Positions 1-9,071 of a stretch of 64,000 nt of DNA are shown one piece after another (positions within the stretch are counted from its first letter, which is position 1; the number at the start of each line of letters is the position of its first letter). Under the pieces are notes generated by a model that ran no database searches, was not told the DNA's origin, and saw only the letters and a program-made list of their open reading frames with translations. The stretch is from Sphingobium sufflavum (GTDB lineage Bacteria > Pseudomonadota > Alphaproteobacteria > Sphingomonadales > Sphingomonadaceae), in assembly GCF_021403115.1 (NCBI RefSeq), contig NZ_JAJSSH010000002.1, forward strand, positions 186,001-250,000. The letters run 5' to 3'. Both the position numbers and the translations under genes were made by a program.

Positions 1-108
1 CGTTTCGCTTTTCCCTTCCCGTTGCACCGCCCCTTGATCCCTCCGCCGTGCCGCCATAAGCCATGCGCCAGCCGGTGCGCGTCGCGCCGCGCGGCAGGGA
101 CATGATGC

Positions 109-1215
109 ATGAAGCGCGGAGAAGACAGGTTTTTCGTGGCGCTGGTCGTCGGTGTCACCCTCGCGCTGGCGCTCATCATCCGCCCCTTCTTTGGCGCGAT
201 CCTGTGGGCGCTGGTCGCGGCGCTGATGTTCGAGCCGCTGATGAACCGGCTGGTCCACAAGCTGGGCGGGCGGCGCAGCCTGGCCGCGTCGCTGACCCTG
301 CTGGCGATCATCGTCATGGTGGTGGTGCCCGCGCTGATCCTGGGGATGTTCATCGCGCGGGAGGTGGTGGCCCTGTACGGGCAGATTTCCACCGGCAACC
401 TCGACATCAACAGCATCTTCGGCAAATTTCAGGCGCTGCTGCCCAACTGGGCGACGCAGATGCTGGAACGCTATGGCCTGTCGGACCTCGACGCGCTGCG
501 CCAACGGGCGACCACCGCCATTGCGGGCAGTTTCCAGACGCTGGCCGGGCAGGCTTTCAACATCAGCCAGAGCGCGTTCGGCTTCATCCTGACGCTGGGC
601 GTGATGCTGTACCTCGCCTATTTCCTGCTGCGCGACGGGCAGAAGCTGGCGCAGAGGATCGAACAATCCATTCCCCTCCAGCCGACGCTGCGCCGCCAGT
701 TGCTGGACAAGGTGGCGACGGTGATCCGCGCCACCATCAAGGGCAGTCTGGTCGTCGCCATATTGCAGGGGCTGATCGGCGGGGTGATCTTCTGGATGCT
801 GGGCGTGGGTGGCGCCTTGCTGTGGGGCATCGCGATGGGCTTCCTGTCGCTGGTGCCCGCCATAGGCACCGGCCTGATCTGGGTGCCGGTCGCCATCTAC
901 CTGCTGATTTCGGGCGCGATCTGGCAGGGTATCGTGCTGATCGCCTGCGGCATCCTCGTCATCGGCATGGTCGATAATGTGGTGCGCCCGGTGCTGGTTG
1001 GCCGCGATACGCAGATGCCGGACTATGTCGTCCTGATCTCCACCCTGGGCGGGCTGGAGCTGTTCGGCTTCAACGGTTTCGTCATCGGCCCGGTGATCGC
1101 CGCGCTGTTCATGGCGGTGTGGGAGATTTTCGCCAAGGCGCGGCGGCGCGGGACATCCGGCGATGCGGCGGACGGAGGGGCGGCAGGGGAACAAGCGCCG
1201 GTGCCGGGCGTCTGA
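109..1215 (+). CDS. AI-2E family (PerM/YdiK-type) membrane transporter
   Basis: Integral inner-membrane protein of the AI-2E exporter/permease superfamily; substrates in this family range from autoinducer-2 to sodium/proton exchange, so no substrate is assigned. Hydrophobic segments lie near residues 9-40 (a long hairpin), 62-84, 155-180, 215-262, 265-290 and 305-335, the usual family layout with a soluble region around residues 95-150. The last 25 residues are a Gly/Ala-rich cytoplasmic tail. Length (368 aa) is normal. The start was chosen because the hydrophobic N-terminus begins at once; other ATGs lie 4 and 7 bases upstream in other frames. It is followed closely by a hemerythrin gene, possibly cotranscribed. 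Confidence 0.88.
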   Translation: MKRGEDRFFVALVVGVTLALALIIRPFFGAILWALVAALMFEPLMNRLVHKLGGRRSLAASLTLLAIIVMVVVPALILGMFIAREVVALYGQISTGNLDINSIFGKFQALLPNWATQMLERYGLSDLDALRQRATTAIAGSFQTLAGQAFNISQSAFGFILTLGVMLYLAYFLLRDGQKLAQRIEQSIPLQPTLRRQLLDKVATVIRATIKGSLVVAILQGLIGGVIFWMLGVGGALLWGIAMGFLSLVPAIGTGLIWVPVAIYLLISGAIWQGIVLIACGILVIGMVDNVVRPVLVGRDTQMPDYVVLISTLGGLELFGFNGFVIGPVIAALFMAVWEIFAKARRRGTSGDAADGGAAGEQAPVPGV

Positions 1216-1250
1216 AACCTTGTCCCGACAGGGGATGAGGAGAAACCATA

Positions 1251-1754
1251 ATGGCGCAACCAGTGTTTAGCGACGCCATCGCGTTGCTGAAGGCCGACCA
1301 TCGCACGGTCGAGGCTCTGTTCGAACAGTTTGAGAAAGCGCGCGACGCGACCCGCAAGAAGGAGATCGCGCACAAGATCTGCCTCGAACTCAAGATCCAC
1401 ACGACGATAGAGGAAGAGATTTTCTATCCGGCCTTCCGCGGCAAGATCGAGGACGGCACGCTGGACGAAGCCTATGTCGAGCATGACGGCGCCAAGCTGC
1501 TCATCAACGACATAGAGGCGTCGGGACCGGAGGCGGATTATTTCGACGCCAAGGTCAAGGTGCTGTCGGAAGAGATCAAGCATCATGTCCATGAGGAGGA
1601 AGCGCGGGGCGAAGGCATGTTCGCCCAGTGCCGTCGGGCCGATGTGGATCTGGTGGCGTTGCGCGACCGGATGCTGGCCCGCCAGCAGGAACTGAAGGCG
1701 GAGGGCGACCTGCCCCCCGCGAAGACGACGGCGCTGCATCTGGTCGCCGCCTGA
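1251..1754 (+). CDS. Hemerythrin HHE domain protein
   Basis: Predicted four-helix cytosolic protein that binds a di-iron centre (or O2/NO) through conserved His and Glu residues. Visible ligand candidates are His17, His50 followed by Glu54-Glu56 (the HxxxE pattern), the EHD motif near residue 82 and the late His-rich KHHVHEEE motif near residue 111. The 167-residue length fits one HHE domain plus a short C-terminal helix. Family members act in oxygen or nitric-oxide sensing and iron storage; which applies here cannot be read from sequence. The spacing of 35 bp from the upstream permease allows cotranscription. Confidence 0.9.
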   Translation: MAQPVFSDAIALLKADHRTVEALFEQFEKARDATRKKEIAHKICLELKIHTTIEEEIFYPAFRGKIEDGTLDEAYVEHDGAKLLINDIEASGPEADYFDAKVKVLSEEIKHHVHEEEARGEGMFAQCRRADVDLVALRDRMLARQQELKAEGDLPPAKTTALHLVAA

Positions 1755-1764
1755 CGCCGGTACG

Positions 1765-1800
1765 CTGTCTGCCCCGGTGGTTCTGTACCGGGGCGGACAG
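1765..1800 (+). terminator. Strong 14-bp hairpin after the hemerythrin gene
   Basis: CTGTCTGCCCCGGT and ACCGGGGCGGACAG pair over 14 positions with one G-T wobble around an 8-base loop, 10 bases after the hemerythrin stop codon. No T-run follows, so it could be a Rho-assisted terminator or an mRNA 3'-end stabiliser rather than a classical intrinsic terminator. Confidence 0.55.
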
Positions 1801-2057
1801 TGGCTTGGTCGCCCGTCATATTGCCCGTCACACCGATGGCGATCGGCACGGCCGTTGCGGGTGGAAGGCGCTTTCAAAAAGCTCGCCCAGCCGTCTGCCC
1901 AAGAGGCCGAAGCTCGCCATGGCCTGACGCCGGAACATAGGACAGGGCGTGGCGGTTGATCGTTCAATTGCCGTTCACAGATGAGGACGTAATGTCCGTA
2001 TCGAATTGCAATGGGTGCGCCCTCCCCCGACCGGCGCGAACGAACGGACGAGAAACC
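1801..2057. other. Noncoding spacer before the DUF4136 gene
   Basis: About 250 bases between a hemerythrin-side hairpin and the next lipoprotein gene. Open frames here have no signal peptide, family motif or ribosome-binding site. The weak AT-richer stretch around 1960-2010 is the likely promoter region for the downstream lipoprotein gene, but no convincing -35/-10 pair stands out. Confidence 0.4.
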
Positions 2058-2717
2058 ATGACCGGCACAAGATTTCTGAAAATGGTCGCCGCGCCCGCGC
2101 TGGCACTGGTGGCGCTGAGCGGCTGTGCGACGGGCTTCAACGCCAATGTCTCGCGCTTCCAGCAGCTCCCCCCCGCGCAGGGCGAGAGCTTTACCGTGGT
2201 GCCGGAGGACAGCCGCAAGGCGGGCGGGCTGGAGTTCGCCCATTATGCCGATCTGGTCGCGCAGCAGATGGGCCGGTTCGGCTATGTCCGCGCCGCCGAC
2301 CCGGCCGCCGCCCAGCTGGTCGTGCGCGTCGATTATGACGTCGACCAGGGCCGCGAGCGCGTCCGCACTACGGGCGGCTTCGGGGCCGATCCCTTCCTCT
2401 ATGGCGGCTATGCCGGTTATGGCTATGGCCGTCGCTGGGGCTGGGGTGGCCGCTGGGGCTATGGCTTCAACGATCCCTTCCTGTTCGGCGGCTATCCGCA
2501 GGTCGACAGCTACACCGTCTATGGCAGCACGTTGAAGCTGCGCATCGACAAGTCGTCGAACGGCAAGGCCCTGTTCGAGGGTACGGCGAGCGCCCAGTCG
2601 CTCTCCAACAAGCTGACCTATGTGGTGCCCAACCTGATCGACGCGATGTTCACCAACTTCCCCGGCAACAGCGGCGAAGAGGTGAAGGTGACGGTCGCGC
2701 CCGAACCGAAGAAGTAA
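2058..2717 (+). CDS. DUF4136 domain lipoprotein
   Basis: Predicted outer-membrane or periplasmic lipoprotein of 219 residues. The signal peptide ends in a lipobox LSGC with Cys23 as the lipidation site, which fixes the start at this ATG and not at the in-frame codons about 100 bases upstream. The body matches the DUF4136 pattern: a beta-rich domain with a Gly/Tyr/Trp-rich insertion at about residues 104-148 (repeated GGY and GYG), then the conserved strand LKLRIDKSSNGKALFEG. Function of the family is unknown. It stands alone and is followed by a perfect hairpin. Confidence 0.85.
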   Translation: MTGTRFLKMVAAPALALVALSGCATGFNANVSRFQQLPPAQGESFTVVPEDSRKAGGLEFAHYADLVAQQMGRFGYVRAADPAAAQLVVRVDYDVDQGRERVRTTGGFGADPFLYGGYAGYGYGRRWGWGGRWGYGFNDPFLFGGYPQVDSYTVYGSTLKLRIDKSSNGKALFEGTASAQSLSNKLTYVVPNLIDAMFTNFPGNSGEEVKVTVAPEPKK

Positions 2718-2726
2718 GGCGAGGGC

Positions 2727-2751
2727 GGGGAGCAGGCGGTTCCTGCTCCCC
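2727..2751 (+). terminator. Perfect 10-bp hairpin after the DUF4136 gene
   Basis: GGGGAGCAGG and CCTGCTCCCC form a perfect 10-bp stem with a CGGTT loop, 10 bases after the stop codon. No T-tract follows, so termination strength is uncertain, but it cleanly separates the lipoprotein gene from metX. Confidence 0.65.
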
Positions 2752-2802
2752 GTTCGCAACAAGCGATTCCATTTCCCGTCCGACACTCTATGAGCATAGG
2801 CC

Positions 2803-3939
2803 ATGGTCGAGACGGCTGAGCATCATGATCCGCGTTACGGCATCCGGCGGCATGTCGCGCTGCCGGGGCCGTTGCGGCTGGACGGGGGCGCGCTGCTCAG
2901 CCCGGTCGAGATCGCCTATGAAACCTATGGCACGCTCGCCCCAGATGGCCGCAATGCGATCCTGATCTGCCATGCGCTGACCGGCGACCAATATGTGGCC
3001 TCCACCCATCCGCTGACCGGCAAGGCGGGCTGGTGGACGCGGCTGATCGGGCCGGGCCTGCCCATCGACCCGGCGCGCCACTTCGTCGTCTGCGCCAATG
3101 TGCTGGGAAGTTGCATGGGGTCGCACGGTCCCGCCAGCGTCGATCCGGCGACCGGCCAGCCGTTTGGCATGCGCTTTCCCGTCATCACCATCGCCGACAT
3201 GGTGCGGGCGCAGGGGCTGCTGCTCGACCATCTGGGCGTGGAGCGATTGTGCGCGGTGGTGGGCGGCTCCATGGGCGGGATGCAGGCGCTGAGCTGGCCC
3301 ACCATCTTTCCCGACCGGGTGGAGAGCGCCATCGTCATCGCCTCCACCTCCCGCCATTCGGCGCAGAATATCGCGTTCCACGAGGTTGGGCGGCAGGCGA
3401 TCATGGCCGATCCCAAATGGCGGCTGGGCCATTATTATATGGACGGCGATGCGCCCACCGACGGTCTGGCGGTCGCGCGCATGGCCGCCCATATCACCTA
3501 TCTGTCCGAAGCGGGCCTGACCGAGAAGTTCGGGCGGCGGTTGCAGGCGCGGGACGCCAAGACATTCGGCTTCGACGCGGATTTTCAGGTGGAAAGCTAT
3601 CTGCGCCATCAGGGCCTCAGCTTCGTCGAGCGGTTCGACGCCAACAGCTATCTCTACATCACCCGCGCCATGGACTATTATGACATTGCGGAGGATCATG
3701 GCGGATCGCTGGCCGCCGCCTTTGCCGAGACGCGGGCGCGATTCTGCCTCGTCAGCTTCGACACCGACTGGCTCTATCCCACCGCCGAATCGCGGCTGAT
3801 CGTCCATGCCCTCAACGCGGCGGGGCGGGAGGTCAGCTTTGTCGAACTGAAAAGCCCGTTCGGCCATGACGCCTTCCTGCTTGACGCGCCCGACATGAAC
3901 CGGGTGATCGACGGCTTTTTGCGGGCGGGCCAGAGATGA
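2803..3939 (+). CDS. metX: Homoserine O-acyltransferase MetX
   Basis: Activates L-homoserine by O-acylation (acetyl-CoA, possibly succinyl-CoA in some members) in methionine biosynthesis; cytosolic alpha/beta hydrolase. The nucleophile elbow GGSMGG puts the catalytic serine at Ser156, and the rest of the triad is Asp322 in the DTDWLYP motif and His355 in GHDAF. At 378 residues it has normal length. It overlaps the next gene by four bases, and metW follows one gene later, the usual functional partner. Acetyl versus succinyl specificity cannot be settled by eye. Confidence 0.95.
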   Translation: MVETAEHHDPRYGIRRHVALPGPLRLDGGALLSPVEIAYETYGTLAPDGRNAILICHALTGDQYVASTHPLTGKAGWWTRLIGPGLPIDPARHFVVCANVLGSCMGSHGPASVDPATGQPFGMRFPVITIADMVRAQGLLLDHLGVERLCAVVGGSMGGMQALSWPTIFPDRVESAIVIASTSRHSAQNIAFHEVGRQAIMADPKWRLGHYYMDGDAPTDGLAVARMAAHITYLSEAGLTEKFGRRLQARDAKTFGFDADFQVESYLRHQGLSFVERFDANSYLYITRAMDYYDIAEDHGGSLAAAFAETRARFCLVSFDTDWLYPTAESRLIVHALNAAGREVSFVELKSPFGHDAFLLDAPDMNRVIDGFLRAGQR

Positions 3940-4418
3940 GTGATCTGGGGATGAGCGTGATCGAGATCGACCTGGGCGAGGGGTATGCGCTGTCGGACGA
4001 TCCGGCGCGGCTGCAACCCGCCGCGATCCACGCCTATCTGACGCGCAGCTACTGGTCGCCGGGGATCGGGCGCGCGCTGGTCGAGAAGGCGATGGCCGGG
4101 TCGCATTGCGTCGGTGTCTATGCGGGGGACGAACAGGTCGCCTTCGCGCGGGTGGTGACGGACCATGCGACCTTCGCGCATCTGGCCGATGTCTATGTGC
4201 TGGAGGGGCATCAGGGGCATGGCCTGGCCTCCGCCATGCTGCGCTATTTCGATGCCCACCCGGACTTGCAGGATATGCGCCGCTGGACGCTGAACACGCG
4301 CGACGCGCACAGCCTGTATGAGCGGCATGGGTGGGAGCGGATTACGGGCATCTTCATGCAGCGGTTCGACGGGGAGGCCACGGCCCGCGCCACGCAGCGG
4401 CTGGACGGGGCGGCATGA
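3936..4418 (+). CDS. GNAT family N-acetyltransferase
   Basis: A 160-residue single-domain GNAT enzyme predicted to transfer an acetyl group from acetyl-CoA to an amine. The acetyl-CoA pyrophosphate-binding motif A is visible as [11 protein letters not shown] near residues 90-100, preceded by the typical beta4 strand (LADVYVLEG). Its start overlaps the metX stop and its stop overlaps the metW start, each by four bases, so it is translationally coupled inside a methionine unit. Substrate unknown; the position suggests a methionine-linked or housekeeping amine substrate, which is inference only. Confidence 0.87.
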   Translation: MSDLGMSVIEIDLGEGYALSDDPARLQPAAIHAYLTRSYWSPGIGRALVEKAMAGSHCVGVYAGDEQVAFARVVTDHATFAHLADVYVLEGHQGHGLASAMLRYFDAHPDLQDMRRWTLNTRDAHSLYERHGWERITGIFMQRFDGEATARATQRLDGAA

Positions 4419-5008
4419 GCGACGCGCTGCGCCCCGACCTCGCCATCATCGCGCGCCATGTGGCGCAGGGCGCGCGGGTACTGGATGTCGGCTGCGGCGA
4501 TGGCGCGCTGCTCTCCGCCCTGCGCGGGATGAAGGGGGTGGACGCGCGCGGGCTGGAACTGGACGCGGACAATGTCGCCGCCGCCGTGGAACGGGGCCTG
4601 TCCGTGGTGCAGGGCGATGCGGACACGGACCTGGGCTATTATCCCGACACCAGCTTCGACTATGCCATCCTGTCCCAGACGCTCCAGACGACGCGGCGGC
4701 CGGACCGGGTGGTGGAGGAATTGTTGCGCATCGGGGCGCGGGCCTTTGTCTCCTTCCCCAATTTCGCGCATTGGCGGGGCAGGCTGGCGCTGTTGTTCGG
4801 CGGGCGGATGCCGGTGACGCGGCTGCTGCCCGAACGCTGGTACGACACGCCCAACATCCACCATCTGACTATCGACGATTTTCGCGCGCTGGTGCGGGAT
4901 CGCGGCTGGACGATCGAGGCGCAATGGTTCCTGAAGGGCGACCATGAAACGGGCGGGGCCAACGCCAATCTGATGGCGGAACATGCCGTCTTCCTGCTGA
5001 GGGCCTGA
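4415..5008 (+). CDS. metW: Methionine biosynthesis protein MetW
   Basis: Class I SAM-methyltransferase-fold protein of 197 residues that partners MetX in many proteobacteria. Motif I reads VLDVGCGDG at residues 22-30; the acidic loop follows (LELDADN), and the conserved NFAHWRGR and LPERWYDTPNIHH segments typical of MetW are present. The ATG overlapping the preceding stop codon was chosen over an in-frame ATG 84 bases upstream because the latter adds residues unlike the family and lies deep in the GNAT gene. MetW is thought to be needed for or to stimulate MetX activity. Confidence 0.93.
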   Translation: MSDALRPDLAIIARHVAQGARVLDVGCGDGALLSALRGMKGVDARGLELDADNVAAAVERGLSVVQGDADTDLGYYPDTSFDYAILSQTLQTTRRPDRVVEELLRIGARAFVSFPNFAHWRGRLALLFGGRMPVTRLLPERWYDTPNIHHLTIDDFRALVRDRGWTIEAQWFLKGDHETGGANANLMAEHAVFLLRA

Positions 5009-5010
5009 GC

Positions 5011-6072
5011 ATGGCAGCGGACCATCCGGCCCCGCACGGGCATAGCGCGTGTAACGGCGTGTCCGGGGGCGACTCCGGGGGCGAGTCCCATGGTTTTTCG
5101 CACGATCACGATCATGGCGAGGGCGGGGCGCATCATGGGCATGACCATTCCCATGGCCATCATGGCCACCACCATGGCGGTCATGGGCACAGCCATGCGC
5201 CCGCCAGTTTCGGCCGGGCCTTCGCTATCGGCATCACCCTCAACATCGCCTTCGTGCTGGTGGAAGGCGGGTTTGGCCTGCTGAGCGGATCGCTGGCGCT
5301 GGTCGCGGACGCGGGCCATAATCTCAGCGATGTGTTCGGCCTGCTGGTCGCATGGGGCGCGGTGGCGCTGGGCAAGGTGCGGCCGAGCGGGCGCTTCACC
5401 TATGGCCTGCGCGGATCGTCGATCCTCGCGGCGTTGCTCAACGGCCTGCTGCTGATGCTGGCGGCGGGCGCGATCGCGCTGGCGGCGGTTCAGCGGTTCG
5501 GCGATCCGCAACCGGTGATGGGCGGCACGATGATGGCGGTCGCGGGCGTCGGCATCCTCATCAACGGCGCGACGGCCTGGCTGTTCATGGCGGGGGCGAA
5601 GGGCGACATCAATATTCGCGGGGCCTTCCTGCATATGCTGGCCGATGCGCTGGTGTCGGCGGGGGTGGTGGTCGCGGGCCTCGCCATCGGCTTCACCGGC
5701 TGGCTGTGGATCGACCCCGTGACCAGCCTCCTCATCGTCGCGGTGATCGTCTGGTCGAGCTGGGGCCTGCTCAAGGAAGCGGTCGCCCTGTCGCTGGGCG
5801 CGGTCCCGGCGGGGATCGACGCGGGCGCGGTGGAACGGCATCTGGCCGCCCTACCCGGCGTGACGGCGGTCCATGACCTCCATATCTGGCCGATGAGCAC
5901 GACCGAGACGGCGATGACCGCGCATCTGGTGATGCCCGACGGAGCCGGGCGGGACGCCTTCCTGCTGACCGTGGCGGAGGCGATGCGGCAGCGGTTCGGC
6001 ATCGGCCACACCACGATCCAGGTCGAACAGGACGCCGCCGCCTGCACCCTGGGCGAGGCGCGGCTGGTCTAG
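5011..6072 (+). CDS. Cation diffusion facilitator (CDF) metal exporter, His-rich N-terminus
   Basis: Inner-membrane Zn2+/Co2+/Cd2+-proton antiporter of the CDF (ZitB/CzcD) family, 353 residues. The first 65 residues are extremely His/Gly-rich (repeated HGH, HHGH), a cytoplasmic metal-binding region. Six hydrophobic segments follow from about residue 70 to 250, with metal-site motifs DAGHNLSD in TM2 and HMLADAL in TM5. The C-terminal cytoplasmic domain (about 255-340) ends with the usual regulatory fold including HDLHIWPMS. It starts two bases after metW stops, so it may be read as part of that operon, although the functions are unrelated. Confidence 0.93.
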   Translation: MAADHPAPHGHSACNGVSGGDSGGESHGFSHDHDHGEGGAHHGHDHSHGHHGHHHGGHGHSHAPASFGRAFAIGITLNIAFVLVEGGFGLLSGSLALVADAGHNLSDVFGLLVAWGAVALGKVRPSGRFTYGLRGSSILAALLNGLLLMLAAGAIALAAVQRFGDPQPVMGGTMMAVAGVGILINGATAWLFMAGAKGDINIRGAFLHMLADALVSAGVVVAGLAIGFTGWLWIDPVTSLLIVAVIVWSSWGLLKEAVALSLGAVPAGIDAGAVERHLAALPGVTAVHDLHIWPMSTTETAMTAHLVMPDGAGRDAFLLTVAEAMRQRFGIGHTTIQVEQDAAACTLGEARLV

Positions 6073-6124
6073 GGTCAAGCGTTGTTGGGCAGGTTCCTGG
6101 GGAGCGTCTTTCCATCCTTTTCCC

Positions 6125-6154
6125 CCGTCATGCTGAAGGGCATCGGTATGACGG
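6125..6154. repeat. Inverted repeat in the CDF to L,D-transpeptidase spacer
   Basis: CCGTCAT and ATGACGG are perfect inverted 7-mers separated by 16 bases that include GCTGAAGGGCATCGG. It lies about 50 bases after the CDF stop and may be a terminator or a small dispersed palindrome. The surrounding 234-base spacer holds no supportable gene. Confidence 0.35.
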
Positions 6155-6306
6155 AGGAAAGGAGGAGTCTCGATCCGTGGATCTTCCTGACTGTCGATTC
6201 GACCGGCCGTCGTCCCCCTCTGACCGCCCTCCCGACAAAGCGCGGACAAGCGGCACTTTGCCCCGAATGGCGCGTTTCCCTGTCACAGTTCTGACGGGAG
6301 TATCGC

Positions 6307-7383
6307 GTGAAATCTGTTGCCCTGATCGCCAGCACATTGCTCCTGTCCGCCTGCCACGTCCCGACGGAGAAGGAGGGGGAGGGCAATGCAGCCCGCGCCG
6401 ATCCCGCAGCCGCGCCCACGGCCACCGACCGGACCTCGCTGCGCTTTCCTGACATCGTAACGCGTCAGCCTTTTCGCGATCCGCCCATCCTGCGCGCGCA
6501 GGTGCTGCTCGACCGCGCCGGTTTTCCGGCGGGGGTGATCGACGGGCGGAAGGGGGCGTCCTATACCCTCGCCCTGCGCGGCTTCCAGACGGCGAACGAT
6601 CTGCCGGTGACGGGGACACTCGACGAGCCGACGCTGGGCGCGCTGAACCGCTGGCGGGATGTGCCCGCGACCCGGACCGTCGCCATCCCGGCCGCCTTTG
6701 CCGCCGGTCCGTTCGTGCCGGATTTCCCCAAGGACGCGGCGGAGCAGGCGAAGCTGCCCTTCCTCGGCTATCGCACCGTCATAGAGGCGCTGGCCGAGCG
6801 GTTCCACACCACGGCCGAAACGCTGGCCGCGCTCAACCCGCGCCAGACGCGGACGAAGGGCGTCCTGCGCGTCCCCAATATTGCCGACGTGGACCCGGCG
6901 ACACTGGGCAAGGATGAGCGGGGCTGGAACCGCACGCTGCAATTGCTGGGCGTCGCGCCGGACCAGCCGCAGGCGGACCGGGTGGTGGTGGACAAGTCGG
7001 AGGGTGCGCTGAAGGCCTATGACGCCGAGGGTCAGCTGCTGGCGCAATTCCCCGCGACGATGGGCAGCCGCCATGACCCGCTGCCGCTGGGCAACTGGAC
7101 GATACAGGGGATCAGCCGCAATCCCGATTTTCACTATAATCCCAAGCTGTTCTGGGATGTCAGCGACAAGAAGCCGCCGGTGCTGCTCAAGCCCGGTCCC
7201 AACGGCCCGGTCGGCGTCGTGTGGCTGGACCTGTCCAAGCCCCATTATGGCATCCATGGCACCGGCGAGCCGCAGACCATCGGCCGGGCGGAAAGCCATG
7301 GCTGTGTCCGCCTGACTAACTGGGATGCGGCCCGCCTTGCCCAGATGGTCAAGGTCGGCACGCGGGCCGTCTTTCAGGAGTGA
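6307..7383 (+). CDS. L,D-transpeptidase lipoprotein (YkuD domain)
   Basis: Periplasmic peptidoglycan-modifying enzyme of 358 residues. The N-terminus is a lipoprotein signal with lipobox LSAC (Cys16). Residues about 55-115 form a peptidoglycan-binding domain (LDRAGFPAGVIDG...GFQTANDLPVTGTLDEPTLGALN split motif). The C-terminal YkuD catalytic domain carries His317 in HGTG and the signature SHGCVRL with nucleophile Cys333. Such enzymes make 3-3 cross-links or attach lipoproteins to the wall. A start codon follows GGAGTATCGC-type spacing from a weak ribosome-binding site. It is monocistronic, convergent with prfC. Confidence 0.93.
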   Translation: MKSVALIASTLLLSACHVPTEKEGEGNAARADPAAAPTATDRTSLRFPDIVTRQPFRDPPILRAQVLLDRAGFPAGVIDGRKGASYTLALRGFQTANDLPVTGTLDEPTLGALNRWRDVPATRTVAIPAAFAAGPFVPDFPKDAAEQAKLPFLGYRTVIEALAERFHTTAETLAALNPRQTRTKGVLRVPNIADVDPATLGKDERGWNRTLQLLGVAPDQPQADRVVVDKSEGALKAYDAEGQLLAQFPATMGSRHDPLPLGNWTIQGISRNPDFHYNPKLFWDVSDKKPPVLLKPGPNGPVGVVWLDLSKPHYGIHGTGEPQTIGRAESHGCVRLTNWDAARLAQMVKVGTRAVFQE

Positions 7384-7423
7384 GCGGCCGGGCAGGAGTG
7401 AGGGGCGGGGAGGACGGCCCGCC

Positions 7424-9004
7424 TCATCGCTCGCGGGTGGCGCTGAACTTCAGGTCGGGATTGCGCTCGGACTGATAACCCACGTCCCATGCAGACTTGG
7501 CGAGGAAGACGGGGTTGTCGTCGCGGTCGCGCGCCATGGAGGAGCGGTTGATGGAGGCGAAGCTGTCCAGCTTGCCCGCATCGCCGGTCAGCCAGCGGGC
7601 TGTGTCATAGGGGGCCGGTTCCAGCACCGCCTCCACCTTATACTCCGCCTCCAGCCGGGAAATCAGCACATCGAGCTGCAATTGGCCGACGACGCCCACA
7701 ACCCACTGGCTGCCGATCTCCGGGTAGAAGACCTGGATCACGCCTTCCTCGCTGAGGTCGTCGAGCGCCTTGCGGAGCTGCTTGGTCTTGGTCGGGTCTT
7801 TCAGGACTACACGGCGCAGGATTTCCGGCGCGAAATTGGGCAGGCCGGTGAAGCGCACGTCCGCTTTCTCGCTCAGCGTGTCGCCCACGCGGAGGGTGCC
7901 ATGGTTGGGGATGCCGATGATGTCGCCGGGGAAGGCCTCGTCCGCGATTTCGCGGTCCTGCGCGAAGAAGAGGATGGGGGAGTGGACGGCGATGGGCTTG
8001 CCGCTGCCACTGGGGGTCAGCTTCATGCCGCGCCGGAACTTGCCGGAGCACAGCCGCATGAAGGCGATGCGGTCACGGTGCTGCGGGTCCATGTTCGCCT
8101 GCACCTTGAAGATGAAGCCGGTCACGTCGGGACGTTCCGGGTCCACCGCCGCCGGTTCGGCGGGCTGGGCGCGGGGCGGCGGCGCATGGGCGGCGAGTGC
8201 GTCGATCAGTTCGGTCACGCCAAAGCGTTTCAGCGCCGACCCGAAATAGACGGGCGTCAGGTCGCCGTTGCGATAGGCCTCCAGATCGAACTCCGCATAA
8301 CCGCCCTGCGCCAGTTCCGCCTCGTCGCGCAGCCGGGTCAGGCCACGGTCGGACAGGACGCCCGCCAGCCCGTCGTCATCCAGCCCGCCGAACTGCTTGG
8401 GGTCGTCGGCATATTCCTTGCTCGGCCCGGTCGGCTGCATCAGCCGGTTGCGCGCGAAATCATAGATGCCTTCGAACTCGCCGCCCATGCCGACCGGCCA
8501 GCTCATCGGGGTCACGTCCAGCGCCAGCGCGTCCGCCACCTCGTCCAGCAGGGAGAAGGGGTCGCGCCCTTCCCGGTCCACCTTGTTGACGAAGGTGATG
8601 ATGGGGACGGAACGGAGGCGGCACACCTCGAACAATTTGCGGGTCTGCGGCTCGATGCCTTTCGCGGCGTCGATGACCATCACCGCCGAATCGACGGCGG
8701 TCAGCGTGCGATAGGTATCCTCCGAGAAATCTTCATGCCCCGGCGTGTCGAGCAGGTTGAAGGTGATCTTCTCGCCATTCTCCCCCGTCCGTTCGAACGT
8801 CATGACGGAGGACGTGACGGAGATGCCGCGCTGCTGCTCGATCTTCATCCAGTCCGACCGGGCGCGGCGATTGGCGCCGCGCGCCTTGACCTCGCCCGCC
8901 AGATGGATCGCGCCGCCTTCCAGCAGCAGCTTTTCCGTCAGCGTGGTCTTGCCCGCGTCGGGGTGGGAGATGATCGCGAAGGTACGGCGGGAAGGGATGG
9001 TCAT
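7424..9004 (-). CDS. prfC: Peptide chain release factor 3
   Basis: GTPase of 526 residues that recycles RF1/RF2 from the ribosome after peptide release. The G1 motif SHPDAGKT (residues 13-20), the G3 motif DTPGHEDF and the G4 motif NKVD are all visible, along with RF3-specific QQRGISVTSSVMTFE. The start chosen gives the canonical N-terminus MTIPSRRTFAIISHPDAGK; an upstream in-frame ATG would add 17 unlikely residues. It is convergent with the L,D-transpeptidase gene. Confidence 0.96.
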   Translation of the reverse strand: MTIPSRRTFAIISHPDAGKTTLTEKLLLEGGAIHLAGEVKARGANRRARSDWMKIEQQRGISVTSSVMTFERTGENGEKITFNLLDTPGHEDFSEDTYRTLTAVDSAVMVIDAAKGIEPQTRKLFEVCRLRSVPIITFVNKVDREGRDPFSLLDEVADALALDVTPMSWPVGMGGEFEGIYDFARNRLMQPTGPSKEYADDPKQFGGLDDDGLAGVLSDRGLTRLRDEAELAQGGYAEFDLEAYRNGDLTPVYFGSALKRFGVTELIDALAAHAPPPRAQPAEPAAVDPERPDVTGFIFKVQANMDPQHRDRIAFMRLCSGKFRRGMKLTPSGSGKPIAVHSPILFFAQDREIADEAFPGDIIGIPNHGTLRVGDTLSEKADVRFTGLPNFAPEILRRVVLKDPTKTKQLRKALDDLSEEGVIQVFYPEIGSQWVVGVVGQLQLDVLISRLEAEYKVEAVLEPAPYDTARWLTGDAGKLDSFASINRSSMARDRDDNPVFLAKSAWDVGYQSERNPDLKFSATRER

Positions 9005-9071
9005 GATTCTGTTTCTGGCTGCGGCCGGGCGGTCATGCGGACAGGCACCCAGCAAATATCGGTGCCGCGCC

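Noticed and set aside
1..57. Possible start of a minus-strand gene running off the left edge (ATG at 57)
   Set aside because: Only 19 codons are visible, Arg-rich and without recognisable sequence; not enough to call.
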